Shown here piece by piece: positions 8,779 to 16,593 of a stretch of 64,000 nt of DNA. Location of the stretch: positions 1 through 64,000 of the forward strand of contig NZ_FPBV01000008.1 in assembly GCF_900116805.1 (NCBI RefSeq). Reading direction: 5' to 3'. The notes under the pieces were generated by a model. It searched no databases, was not told the origin of the DNA, and worked only from the letters and a program-made list of their open reading frames with translations. How positions within the stretch are numbered: the first letter of the stretch is position 1; every line of letters begins with the position of its first letter. The stretch is from Paenalicyclobacillus macrosporangiidus. GTDB lineage: Bacteria; Bacillota; Bacilli; Alicyclobacillales; Alicyclobacillaceae. A program made the translations under genes and the position numbers.

Positions 8779-8891
8779 CGGTGCCCGCTGTCCCCCGGGG
8801 GCCGTCCCCTCCTCGAAGCCGTCGTGGCCATCCCGGCCGTTCCGGCAGGAGGGACCGGCCCCTTCTCGTACGACCGCCGCAGGCGTTGACC

Positions 8892-9170
8892 TCAGCCGTT
8901 ATGCAACGGGATACGGAGCGTCTGCCCCGGATAGATCTGCGCCGAGGGAAGGTGGTTCGCCTCCAGGATGGACCGCACCACCACGCGATAATCGTCGGCG
9001 GGATCGAACCGCCGGGCCAATTCGTACAGGGTGTCCCCCGGTGCCACCTGGACACGCGTCCATGCGTCCGCACGCAGCCGGCTGTGCGGCACCACCGCCA
9101 TCGCCGCGGTTGCAAAGCACAGGGCACCGACCAGGACCGCCAACACCTTCAGATACGAGGACGAGCGCAC
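8892..9170 (-). CDS. Membrane-anchored LysM protein (YneA-like)
   Basis: 92 residues from GTG 9170, with GGAGGG ~8 bases upstream. A single hydrophobic segment (SYLKVLAVLVGALCFATAAM) is followed by one LysM domain (VQVAPGDTLYELARRF ... YPGQTLRIPL). Size and architecture match the cell-division inhibitor YneA of Bacillus, which is normally beside lexA. No lexA is seen here and no SOS box was found, so an equally good reading is a small peptidoglycan-binding envelope protein. It is last in a minus-strand run with the cysteine protein, holin and hydrolase-like gene. Confidence 0.65.
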   Translation of the reverse strand: MRSSSYLKVLAVLVGALCFATAAMAVVPHSRLRADAWTRVQVAPGDTLYELARRFDPADDYRVVVRSILEANHLPSAQIYPGQTLRIPLHNG

Positions 9171-9263
9171 AGGACATCCCTCCGGGCCGAGTGTCGGGCG
9201 GTGCATCCGCCCTTCTCCCCATCACCCTATGCTCGTCCGCCCCAGCTTCAGACCTGAATCACG

Positions 9264-9491
9264 CTACGTCCCCGTCCACGTGTCCGTTCGGACCGCGTTG
9301 GGAGACAGACTCCTGTCCTCCCGGCGCGTCAACATGGGCGAGACGACGCGCAGATGCGGCTCATCGCGCTTGCCGCACACGCCGAGCGGGTGATCCACGC
9401 CCGCTACCCGTACGAATCCGGTCCGGAACGTGTATACCATGTCCCGCTCATCCATCCAGGATCTGCACACCATACAATAGGCCAACGCCAT
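9264..9491 (-). CDS. Small cysteine protein (paralogue of 305-523)
   Basis: 75 residues from ATG 9491, with GGGAG nine bases upstream; further in-frame ATGs at 9497 and beyond are possible. It begins MALAYCMVCRSWMDERDMV and shares RTGFVRVAGVDHPLGVC with the protein at 305-523. The second cysteine pair is reduced to CGKR, so one of four cysteines is missing and four-cysteine zinc binding cannot occur in a monomer. No membrane segment. Function unknown. It lies between the holin and LysM genes, same strand. Confidence 0.6.
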   Translation of the reverse strand: MALAYCMVCRSWMDERDMVYTFRTGFVRVAGVDHPLGVCGKRDEPHLRVVSPMLTRREDRSLSPNAVRTDTWTGT

Positions 9492-9630
9492 GTCCATCGT
9501 CTCCCACATTTCCATCTTGTTAAAGGATTCGGTCATCGATGGAAGATTGCGAGGGTGCGCCGGTGGGCCGCGTGGTTGCCACAGCGTATGGGGTCGGGCC
9601 ATGGCCGGGGTGGGAGATATGCCCGGTGGT

Positions 9631-10233
9631 TCAGGCTTCCTTTCGCTCCTGCTGCCACTGCAGCGCCTTCTGCGCTTCGGTGAACGCGTTGGCACTCTGG
9701 AAGAGCGCCGACCGGGCCGCAGCGTCCGCCTCCCGTTGCATGGCCTGCAAGGCCGCCTCAATGTCCTGCTCGCTCACCCCCGGAATCCGGCTGGCAATGT
9801 AGAAGGCCAGGGCCTTCTTCTGATCCGCGGACAGACTGTCGAGCGTCTGCCCGAAGGCGTGGAGCCCCACCAGGGCGACCCGGCCCAGTTCCGCGCGGAG
9901 CACCGCGTCGACCGCAGGCGCTGTCGCCGGGGTGCCGGACGGCGCCGCCACGCCCCCCGTGCCGGACAAACGACCCGGTCCGCCGACACTGCCGCCCCCC
10001 GCTCCAGCGGCCGCACCGCCACCCCCACTGGCCCCGGACTGGAAGATGGGCGCACCGGAAACGTCCTTGGCCAACTTCCCGACATCTTCAATCAACGTGG
10101 CTCCGTCGTGCTCCAGCCACTGGATGGTCTTGCTCAACAGCGGCCACCGGCGGTTGAGCCCAAACAGGCCAGCCAACACGGTGACAGCCGTGCCGAGGAT
10201 GGTCAACAGGTCGTTCCACACCGACACGTTCAT
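9631..10233 (-). CDS. LLH-family phage-type holin
   Basis: 200 residues from ATG 10233 with GGAGGGTG upstream. One N-terminal membrane segment (LLTILGTAVTVLAGLFGL) is followed by a charged helix, a Gly/Ala/Pro-rich linker (~65-115), and a C-terminal block LSADQKKALAFYIASRIPG..EQDIEAALQAM. The last block resembles the end of Holin_LLH proteins (short amphipathic region ending in an acidic EAAV-like helix). The linker is unusually long. Only five bases separate it from the hydrolase-like gene, the classic holin-endolysin arrangement, yet no other phage gene is nearby. A role in exporting or activating that enzyme is inferred. Confidence 0.6.
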   Translation of the reverse strand: MNVSVWNDLLTILGTAVTVLAGLFGLNRRWPLLSKTIQWLEHDGATLIEDVGKLAKDVSGAPIFQSGASGGGGAAAGAGGGSVGGPGRLSGTGGVAAPSGTPATAPAVDAVLRAELGRVALVGLHAFGQTLDSLSADQKKALAFYIASRIPGVSEQDIEAALQAMQREADAAARSALFQSANAFTEAQKALQWQQERKEA

Positions 10234-10238
10234 GACGC

Positions 10239-11291
10239 TCACCCTCCGTTGAATTTCAAGGTGTTGTACAGGCGCAGCAGCGCCGTCGCTAACTCGCCGC
10301 GGGTCACCGGCCGCTCCGGATGAAACGCGCCGCCGGGGTCGTTGGTCATCAATCCGTGCTGCAAGGAGAAGGTGATGGCCGCAGCCAGCGGATCGGTCGG
10401 CGCGACGTCTGTCGCAGGCGGCTTCGGGAGGACGAAATTCCACCCGCCCCCCGGCAGCGGCTGCGCCTGGATGTTCGGCGCCAGAGCCGTCCAGGGGATG
10501 TAAGTGGCCCCGTCGTAAAGGACCCCCTGCACGTTCACCCCGTCGATGTTCATCATCCCGGTGTACCGCCCGTTTTCCGTCACCAGGTGATACGGCGTGC
10601 CCAACAGGTCGAGGGCCGTGTACAACACGTACGTCGATCCGTTGACCACAATCGCCGCCATGTCCTTTCCTTCCACCTCTGCGTGAATCGCGGGATACAG
10701 CGCCACCGTCCACCACCCCGGATCGCGATAGATGTTGTCGATGTCCACGTCCATCCCCGCCAATACCGTGTCGACCTCAATCTGGTACACATCCGCCTTG
10801 GCGGACAGCTCCCCGCGCGACCAGGCGATGGTCTGCCAGTAGTGATCCGCCGACACCGAGTGGATGACGAGGAGGCCTCCGTACACGCCGAGGCGATAGG
10901 CGCCGGCGAGGCCTTCCCGCACGCCGTCCAGGTACGCCGAGATGGCCGGGAGATCGGCGGGCGCGGCGTCGTAATCCACGGTGAAGTAGATGGTGCTCCC
11001 GCCCGGCTGCCCGACCCATCGCGCTTCCTCCACCGCCTGCCGGGCGTCGCTCACCCCCTGCGCGCGAGTGAAGTAGCCCGCGCGAGTGGGGTTGGATTCC
11101 CAGATGCTGAAGATCTTCAAGCCAGCATCGGTGATGGCGCGCGCTTCCGCCGGCGTGATGGCTTTCGCCCACCCGTGCGTCTTGCGGCCGAGGTACCGCC
11201 CCACCGCCGCGATGCCCTGACGCTGCAATGCCCGGGCCTGTGCGCCGGACAGCGAGACGGTGGTGTCGACCGCCCTTGCGATCACGTTCAC
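10239..11291 (-). CDS. DUF1906 glycoside-hydrolase-like protein with stalk and SLH-like segments
   Basis: 350 residues from GTG 11291 (AGGAGGG five bases upstream; ATG 11312 is an alternative). Residues ~1-200 form a DUF1906/Rv2525c-like TIM-barrel domain: RYLGRKTHGWAKAIT, LKIFSIWES, GSTIYFTVDYDA and RLGVYGGLLV are the usual strands, related to GH25 lysozymes. Residues ~210-290 resemble the copper-amine-oxidase-like stalk domain (VVNGSTYVLYTAL, YIPWTAL). Residues ~300-345 resemble one S-layer-homology motif (GAFHPERPVTRGELATALLR). No signal peptide is visible, as in endolysins that depend on a holin. A wall target is likely but catalytic residues were not confirmed. Confidence 0.75.
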   Translation of the reverse strand: MNVIARAVDTTVSLSGAQARALQRQGIAAVGRYLGRKTHGWAKAITPAEARAITDAGLKIFSIWESNPTRAGYFTRAQGVSDARQAVEEARWVGQPGGSTIYFTVDYDAAPADLPAISAYLDGVREGLAGAYRLGVYGGLLVIHSVSADHYWQTIAWSRGELSAKADVYQIEVDTVLAGMDVDIDNIYRDPGWWTVALYPAIHAEVEGKDMAAIVVNGSTYVLYTALDLLGTPYHLVTENGRYTGMMNIDGVNVQGVLYDGATYIPWTALAPNIQAQPLPGGGWNFVLPKPPATDVAPTDPLAAAITFSLQHGLMTNDPGGAFHPERPVTRGELATALLRLYNTLKFNGG

Positions 11292-11448
11292 ACAATCCCT
11301 CCTCGCCGTCATTCCCTGTCCCCTCGTTCCCGCGGGGGAACACCCCATTGTATGAAGGCCGCCCGACCGCCGCCCCCGCGCGCACGACGGCCTTGCGCCC
11401 CCCAAACGCTCGATGCCACGGACATGCCCCTCCGGAGGACACGAGGGC

Positions 11449-11480
11449 AAAAAAAAAAAAAAAAAGCGGGCACCGCCCGC
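11449..11480 (-). terminator. Strong intrinsic terminator with a 17-base T run
   Basis: On the minus strand GCGGGC-GGT-GCCCGC is followed by 17 consecutive T (A17 at 11449-11465 on the plus strand). It sits 43 bases after the eda stop and separates the sugar-acid cluster from the DUF1906 gene. Confidence 0.9.
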
Positions 11481-11523
11481 CAAGCCTCCTTCGGCGCACC
11501 CCCGAGGGTGCGCCGCCTGAGGC

Positions 11524-12174
11524 TCAAAGGGTGTGGCCGCGTTTCGCCGCCTGCACCCGGTCGACGAGCGCTCGCACGCGCGTCGTCACCGCTTCCCATC
11601 GGCCCGCCGCGACGTCGGCGGGATCGACCAAGGCGCTGCCCATTCCCACCGCGGGTGCACCGGCGCGGATGTAGTCCGGCGCGTTGTCGGGCGTGATCCC
11701 GCCCGTCGGCAGGAACGCCACACCGCGGAACGGCCCCAGCAGGTCCTTCAGATACGCCGGTCCGAGCGGTCCTGCGGGGAACAGTTTCAGCACCTGCGCG
11801 CCCGCGCGCCGGGCCTGGACGATCTCGGTGGGCGTCGTGACCCCCGGGATGAACGGGGCCCCGAGGCGGTCGGCACGCGCCAACAAGGCCACGTCCAAGT
11901 GCGGGCTCAACAGGAAGTCGGCGCCCGCCTCGACGGCGCGATCCACCTGTTCCGGCTCCATCAACGTGCCGGCGCCGACCAACAGGTCGGCTCCGGCCGC
12001 GTCGCGGATGGCCCGGATGGTCTCGTACGCCCCGTCCGAGTCCACTGTCAGCTCCACCGCCCGGACGCCGCCTTTCACCACCGCTTCCACCAAGGGTTGA
12101 ATGTGCTGACGGTCGACCCGCCGGAAGATGGCCACCACACCGCCCTCGCACAATCGCTCCAGGACTGGATTCAT
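11524..12174 (-). CDS. eda: KDPG/KHG aldolase (Eda family)
   Basis: 216 residues, the normal length for this class I aldolase, which splits 2-keto-3-deoxy-6-phosphogluconate (or 4-hydroxy-2-ketoglutarate) into pyruvate and an aldehyde. Visible marks are the catalytic Glu in AVELTVDS, the phosphate-binding GAGTLME and FLPTGGI, FIPGVTTPTEI, and the Schiff-base Lys in VLKLFPAGPLGP. The start ATG overlaps the uxaB stop by four bases, so it is the last gene of the operon iolB-M24-uxaB-eda and ends at the A17/T17 terminator. Confidence 0.92.
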   Translation of the reverse strand: MNPVLERLCEGGVVAIFRRVDRQHIQPLVEAVVKGGVRAVELTVDSDGAYETIRAIRDAAGADLLVGAGTLMEPEQVDRAVEAGADFLLSPHLDVALLARADRLGAPFIPGVTTPTEIVQARRAGAQVLKLFPAGPLGPAYLKDLLGPFRGVAFLPTGGITPDNAPDYIRAGAPAVGMGSALVDPADVAAGRWEAVTTRVRALVDRVQAAKRGHTL

Positions 12175-13685
12175 TTCGCCTCTCCTCCCGCATGCGCCTC
12201 CATCCACGCCCGCAGGGCGGGACGGGGGCCGTGCTCTCGGATCGATTGTACCGCAGCGGCGACCCGTTGGGTGAAACCGGGCAGGGCGTTGAGATCGACG
12301 CCCCAGACGTCCTGCAGAGCCAGCATTCCCGCGACCGCATCGTGCAGGCCCGCCTGCGCCTCGGCACGCCAGGCGTCCCGCAGGGCGCGCTGTGCGTGCG
12401 GATCGTTCTCCGCCGCCTCGCCCGCCGCCCCGGGCAGGAAGCCGAGGAGCAGGAACGCCCACGCCAGGGACAGCCAGGGCGGGGCATCGCCGTGCGCCTG
12501 CGCGTGCCGCAGGAGGGCCGGCACCAGCCGGACCTTCGCCTTCGCCAGGGCGTGTTGTTGGATGGCGCGGAGTTCGTGGCGGATAAACGGATTCCGGAAG
12601 CGCTCCAACGTCGCCGCGGCAAAGGCCTCCGCCTCCGCACGATCCCCCAACTCCGCCGCCGCGGCCGGCACCAGTTCGTCGTCCACCAGGCGGCGCAAGA
12701 ACGGGCCGACATCCGCGTCCTCCACCGCTTCCCGGACGGTGGCCAGTCCACAGGCCATCGCCACCGGCGCGAGGCTCGTGTGGGCCCCGTTGAGGATGCG
12801 CACCTTGCGCACGCGGTACGGCGTGACGTCGTCCGTGTAGCGCACGTTCAGGCCGATCCGCTCGAACGGCCACAGCGCCTTCAGGCGCGCGTCGGCCTCG
12901 ACCGCCCACAGGTGAAACGGCTCTCCGACGGTCAGCAGCCGGTCCTCATACCCGAGGGCGGCGACGCGTTCCGCCTCGCCGAGGTCCGTGGGGAACCCGG
13001 TGACGATGCGATCCACCAGGGTGTTGCAGAAGTGGTTGGCCGTCTGCACCCACTCCGCGAACGCCTCGCCCAGGGACCACGCCCGCGCGTGGCGCAGGAC
13101 CAGGTCGCGCAACACCTGTCCGTTGTCGTCCACCAACTCACAGGGGATGACCGTGAGCCCGGCGGCGGGATCGCCCGCGAAGACCCGAAACCGGCGGTGC
13201 AGGTATGCGGTCAGCTTGGCCGGGAAGGTCGCGGGGGCCGCAGAGGTGGGACACGGCTCCGCCTCGTACCTCAGCCCCGCCTCGGTGGTGTTGGAGACCA
13301 CCACCTCGATGGCCCGCTGTTCGGCGCAGGCGAGAAAGGCGGCCCAGTCGGCGTGCGGATCGATGGCCCGGCTGACGGAGGTCACCACCTCGCGTTCATC
13401 CACCAACCGGCCCTCCAGATACCCGCGCAGCCAGACCGTGTACAGGCCGTCCTGCGCGTTGAGGCGCGCGACGTTCCGGGCTCCCGTCGGCCGCGGCGCC
13501 GCGACGACCACCCGGCCCTGGAACAGCCCCTCGACATTCAGCCGGTGGAGCAGCCAGTCGACGAACCCGCGCAGAAAGTTCCCTTCGCCCACCTGCAGAA
13601 CCCGCTCAGGATAGGAGAGCGCCCGCCGCGCCGCTTCCGGCACGGGGATCCGCCCGTCCTCCACCGCCTGTCGGTTCAGCAACAT
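12171..13685 (-). CDS. uxaB: Tagaturonate reductase (altronate oxidoreductase)
   Basis: 504 residues from ATG 13685, eight bases after GGAGG; GTG 13691 is too close to that site. It belongs to the polyol-specific long-chain dehydrogenase family. The N-terminal Rossmann region VLQVGEGNFLRGFVDWLLH binds NAD(H), VVSNTTEAGLRYE is typical of UxaB, and the core KVRILNGAHTSLAPVA carries the family Lys and His. It would reduce tagaturonate to altronate (or act on a close sugar acid). The usual partners uxaC and uxaA are absent here, so the true substrate may differ. Stop overlaps eda. Confidence 0.85.
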   Translation of the reverse strand: MLLNRQAVEDGRIPVPEAARRALSYPERVLQVGEGNFLRGFVDWLLHRLNVEGLFQGRVVVAAPRPTGARNVARLNAQDGLYTVWLRGYLEGRLVDEREVVTSVSRAIDPHADWAAFLACAEQRAIEVVVSNTTEAGLRYEAEPCPTSAAPATFPAKLTAYLHRRFRVFAGDPAAGLTVIPCELVDDNGQVLRDLVLRHARAWSLGEAFAEWVQTANHFCNTLVDRIVTGFPTDLGEAERVAALGYEDRLLTVGEPFHLWAVEADARLKALWPFERIGLNVRYTDDVTPYRVRKVRILNGAHTSLAPVAMACGLATVREAVEDADVGPFLRRLVDDELVPAAAAELGDRAEAEAFAAATLERFRNPFIRHELRAIQQHALAKAKVRLVPALLRHAQAHGDAPPWLSLAWAFLLLGFLPGAAGEAAENDPHAQRALRDAWRAEAQAGLHDAVAGMLALQDVWGVDLNALPGFTQRVAAAVQSIREHGPRPALRAWMEAHAGGEAK

Positions 13686-13725
13686 CCGCACATCCTCCGT
13701 TTCTCGGCTTCACGGCCCAGACGGT

Positions 13726-14790
13726 TCATCGCACCCACAGCGCCGGCCGGGCGATGCGGCTTGCCCCCGTCTCCACGGCAATGGTCGGCCACCGCCCCGT
13801 GTCGCTGAGGATCTCGATGCCGTCCGGGCCAATCAACGCCGTGTCTTCCGATTTCACACCGGCGATGGTGGGATTCCACGCCACCGCCTGCCCCGCCTGC
13901 AGCACCTCGTCCGCCGTCGGATCCGCCCGCCGCTCGCGCGACTGGTACCCCGCCAAGCCGCCCTGGTGGTGATGACGCCACTCGTCGGGAAAGCCCACCG
14001 CCCGGTAGGCGGCCTGGGCGGCTTGGAACACCTCGGCCAGGGTGGCGCCCGGCCTTGAGGCGGCGAGCATGGCGGCATCCACACGGACGACGGCGTCGTG
14101 CCGGGCCCGCAATTCGTCCGAAACCAGCCCGAAGGCGACCATCCGCGTCACGGACGCCACGAGACCCGCCCGGCGGGCACCGATGGAGAGAAGCGCGCAA
14201 CTTCCCACGGCCGATCCTGTCGGCAGCGGGTGGCGATGCCGCGCCGCCCGGTCCGCACCGGCGACCAGCAAAACCAGCGGCTCCGCCCCGGACGCCAGGC
14301 AACGCTGCGCCATCCCCGCCGCCGCAGCCCACTCGGGATCTCCGGGCTGCAGGGCCCGGCAGGCCTCCTCCACCGCCGTGGCGGCATCCCGCGCCAGGGC
14401 GCGCAGCGCGGCCTGCGCCTCCTCGTCCAACTGCGCGCGCAATGCCCGGATGTCGGCGGCCACCTCCGCTTCTGCCACCACGCCCGGGCGCGCCAGCCAC
14501 GCCGACAGCCGCCGCTGCCGCTCTGCCTCGTCGTACCACGGGAAGACGTGCCACTCGTCGGCGACCAGGCCCTCTTCCTCTTCCAGCCGGCGCGCCTCGA
14601 TGTTGTTGACCAGGCACGCCACGCGCGCTGGGTCCACCAGCACGGCCGCGAGGCCCGATTCGCTGGCCACGTTGACGTGGAACCGTCCGCCGAACAGCCA
14701 GGCCAGCGTCGCCTGGCTGGTGACCACCACGCCCTGAACGCCGCGCGCCGCGAGCGCGGTGCGCAGCCGTTCCAAACGTGTCTGAGTCAC
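13726..14790 (-). CDS. M24-fold protein lacking most metal ligands
   Basis: 354 residues from GTG 14790, which overlaps the IolB stop (GTGA). The fold is that of Xaa-Pro peptidases: a creatinase-type N-terminal half (RLERLRTALAARGVQGVVV...) and a pita-bread C-terminal half. Active members carry Asp, Asp, His, Glu, Glu around two metals. Here the Asp positions read LSIGARRAG and VASVTRM, the GH motif reads HHQGGLAGY, and the first Glu (usually IEP) reads WNP; only the last Glu (KSEDTAL) is kept. It should therefore not be a metallopeptidase. Its place in a sugar-acid operon suggests a binding, isomerase or regulatory job. Confidence 0.75.
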   Translation of the reverse strand: MTQTRLERLRTALAARGVQGVVVTSQATLAWLFGGRFHVNVASESGLAAVLVDPARVACLVNNIEARRLEEEEGLVADEWHVFPWYDEAERQRRLSAWLARPGVVAEAEVAADIRALRAQLDEEAQAALRALARDAATAVEEACRALQPGDPEWAAAAGMAQRCLASGAEPLVLLVAGADRAARHRHPLPTGSAVGSCALLSIGARRAGLVASVTRMVAFGLVSDELRARHDAVVRVDAAMLAASRPGATLAEVFQAAQAAYRAVGFPDEWRHHHQGGLAGYQSRERRADPTADEVLQAGQAVAWNPTIAGVKSEDTALIGPDGIEILSDTGRWPTIAVETGASRIARPALWVR

Positions 14791-15587
14791 TGGCGCACCC
14801 AGGTGTGGAGCGGATCGTCGTGCGGGATCATGACGCGATCCCTGTCCCCTGCCATCACCCACAGGTAGTACAGCTGGTACCCGGCGGCGGCGCAGACGGG
14901 ATGGTACCCGCCCGGGATGAGGAACGTGTCCTTGTGCTGGACGCGGTACACCTCGTCGAGGGAACGGTCACTGGTGTAGATGGCCTGCAGGCCGAACCCC
15001 TGCTCCGGATGGAGGCGGTAGTGGTACACCTCTTCCATGCAGGCCTCCACTCCGGGTTGGTAATCATCGTGTTTGTGCGGCGGATAACTGGACCAGTTCC
15101 CGGACGGATTGAACGTCTCGCCGACGATGATGCGGTGGACGCGTCCCTCGGCGTTCTGCACCACGATGTCGTGCACCTGGCGCTCGAAATTGTCGCGCCC
15201 GACCGTCTTCACCAGGACCTCGCTGGGCCGTACGATGAACGGCTGGTGCCGCTCGCTGGCCGGGGCCGTGCACACCGCCACCTCCAGCCGGATATCCCCG
15301 GTGTTGACGACCGCGAACGGGGCGTTGACCGGGACGTACACCGCGGTGGCGCGCTCGGCGAACACGTCCGCCCGCTCCAGGCCGGCGTACGTCTCGCCTC
15401 CGGCCTCGATGTCGCAACGGCCACGCAACAGGACCAAGACCGTCTCCTCGTCCGCGGTGTGGCCGCGGTAGGCCTGGCCGGGCTCTAGTTCTATCAAGCC
15501 GAATCGCAGCCAACGCAGGCCAGCCGCGTTGTCGCGGCCGACCACCTCCCGGTAACCGCTCGTCTCCTGCGCGCGGATCAACAGCAT
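14787..15587 (-). CDS. iolB: 5-deoxy-glucuronate isomerase family protein (IolB-like)
   Basis: 266 residues, the usual IolB length, with two cupin halves. The second half has the metal-binding set in SGNWSSYPPHKHDDYQPG, EEVYHYRLHPEQGFGLQAIY and LIPGGYHPV, characteristic of IolB. Classical IolB converts 5-deoxy-glucuronate in inositol breakdown. No other inositol gene is present, and the gene leads an operon for hexuronate-type dehydrogenation and aldol cleavage, so it may isomerise a uronate in the manner of KduI. A clear promoter lies 40 bases upstream. Confidence 0.85.
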   Translation of the reverse strand: MLLIRAQETSGYREVVGRDNAAGLRWLRFGLIELEPGQAYRGHTADEETVLVLLRGRCDIEAGGETYAGLERADVFAERATAVYVPVNAPFAVVNTGDIRLEVAVCTAPASERHQPFIVRPSEVLVKTVGRDNFERQVHDIVVQNAEGRVHRIIVGETFNPSGNWSSYPPHKHDDYQPGVEACMEEVYHYRLHPEQGFGLQAIYTSDRSLDEVYRVQHKDTFLIPGGYHPVCAAAGYQLYYLWVMAGDRDRVMIPHDDPLHTWVRQ

Positions 15588-15626
15588 GGCGCATCCCCCT
15601 GTTGGCTTGTGTTGGATTTCAAGCGC

Positions 15627-15656
15627 ATTCTATACCTTTGCCACAAATTCAGTCAA
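15627..15656 (-). promoter_or_regulatory. SigA promoter for the iolB-M24-uxaB-eda operon
   Basis: Minus strand: -35 TTGACT (15656-15651), a 16-base spacer and -10 TATAGA within TATAGAAT (15634-15627). It lies between the deoR terminator and the iolB start and is the natural target of the adjacent DeoR-type repressor, but no clear palindrome was found. Confidence 0.7.
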
Positions 15657-15659
15657 TAG

Positions 15660-15696
15660 AAAAACCAGAGACCCCCGTGCACACCACGGGGGTCTC
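15660..15696 (-). terminator. Terminator after the deoR gene
   Basis: A 12-bp perfect stem GAGACCCCCGTG/CACGGGGGTCTC with a five-base loop, then TGG and TTTTT on the minus strand. It starts directly after the stop of the regulator gene and ends the kinase-deoR transcript just before the iolB promoter. Confidence 0.85.
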
Positions 15697-15697
15697 C

Positions 15698-16519
15698 TCA
15701 GGCGAACAAAAACCTGGCCCCGTTCCGGGCCAGCATCTCCACATCCGGATCGCCGGAATCCCGCACGCCCTCACCGCCCGGCGCGCTGTCCGCACCACCG
15801 GGACCTCCCGGGACATTCGGCGGGGCGTCGGTCAGGATGGCGTCCACCTCGTCCAGCCGCGCGTAGGAAACCAAGGCGGCACGCCCGATCTTGCTGCGGT
15901 CGGCCACGCAGTACACCCGCTCCCCGGCGGCCATCATCGCCCGTTTGACCGGGCCCTCCGCGCTCGACGCGGTGGTCAGGCCCTGCCGGACACTGATGCC
16001 GCCCGCGCCGAGAAACACCACGTCCACGTGATAGCGGCGAATGGTTTCCTCACACTCGGGTCCCACCAGCGTCAGGGTGCCCTTCTGCTGGACGCCGCCG
16101 AGGACGATGAGCTGCGCCTGCCAGGAGCCGGAAAGCTCCATCGCGATGGCGAGGTCGTTCGTCACCACCGTCACCGGGCGGTCGGCGAGCCGGCGGGCGA
16201 TCTCGAGCGTCGTCGATCCGTTGTCCAGCATGACGGTGGCCCGCTCTGGGACCAGAGCCGCCGCCCGTTCCGCGATCCGCCGCTTCGCGTCGAGGTTCTG
16301 GCGGGCGCGCACCTGCGGAGGCGGCACCACGTGCACGTCCTCGAGCAGGATGGCGCCGCCGTGGGTGCGCCGCACGAGGCCATCCGCCTCCAGCTTTTTT
16401 AAATCGCGCCGGATGGTCTCCTCCGACACACCGAATGCGGCCGTCAGGTCCCGCACGCGGACGGATTTGTGCCGCATCAACAGGTCGAGCAGTTGCCTCT
16501 GGCGGACCTCCCCCAGCAT
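15698..16519 (-). CDS. DeoR-family sugar-responsive repressor
   Basis: 273 residues from ATG 16519, after GAGGAGGAGGAC. The N-terminal winged helix is typical (RQRQLLDLLMRHKSVRVRDL, EETIRRDLKKLEADGLVRR, THGGA). The C-terminal sensor domain has the DeoRC motifs DNGSTTLEIAR, VVTNDLAIA and GISVRQGLTT, which bind phosphosugars in this family. A Gly/Pro-rich tail of ~35 residues extends past the usual end. It lies between the kinase and the iolB operon and probably controls both in response to a phosphorylated intermediate. Confidence 0.88.
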   Translation of the reverse strand: MLGEVRQRQLLDLLMRHKSVRVRDLTAAFGVSEETIRRDLKKLEADGLVRRTHGGAILLEDVHVVPPPQVRARQNLDAKRRIAERAAALVPERATVMLDNGSTTLEIARRLADRPVTVVTNDLAIAMELSGSWQAQLIVLGGVQQKGTLTLVGPECEETIRRYHVDVVFLGAGGISVRQGLTTASSAEGPVKRAMMAAGERVYCVADRSKIGRAALVSYARLDEVDAILTDAPPNVPGGPGGADSAPGGEGVRDSGDPDVEMLARNGARFLFA

Positions 16520-16593
16520 GTCCTCCTCCTCCCGCCGCGGTCTCCCGCGGCCCGTTGCCTCTTGGCTCATTCTAACCAAACGAGCGTCCGTCC

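Noticed and set aside
9631-11291. A prophage
   Set aside because: Only the holin and hydrolase-like genes suggest a phage; no structural, replication, integrase or repressor gene and no attachment repeats were seen on either side.
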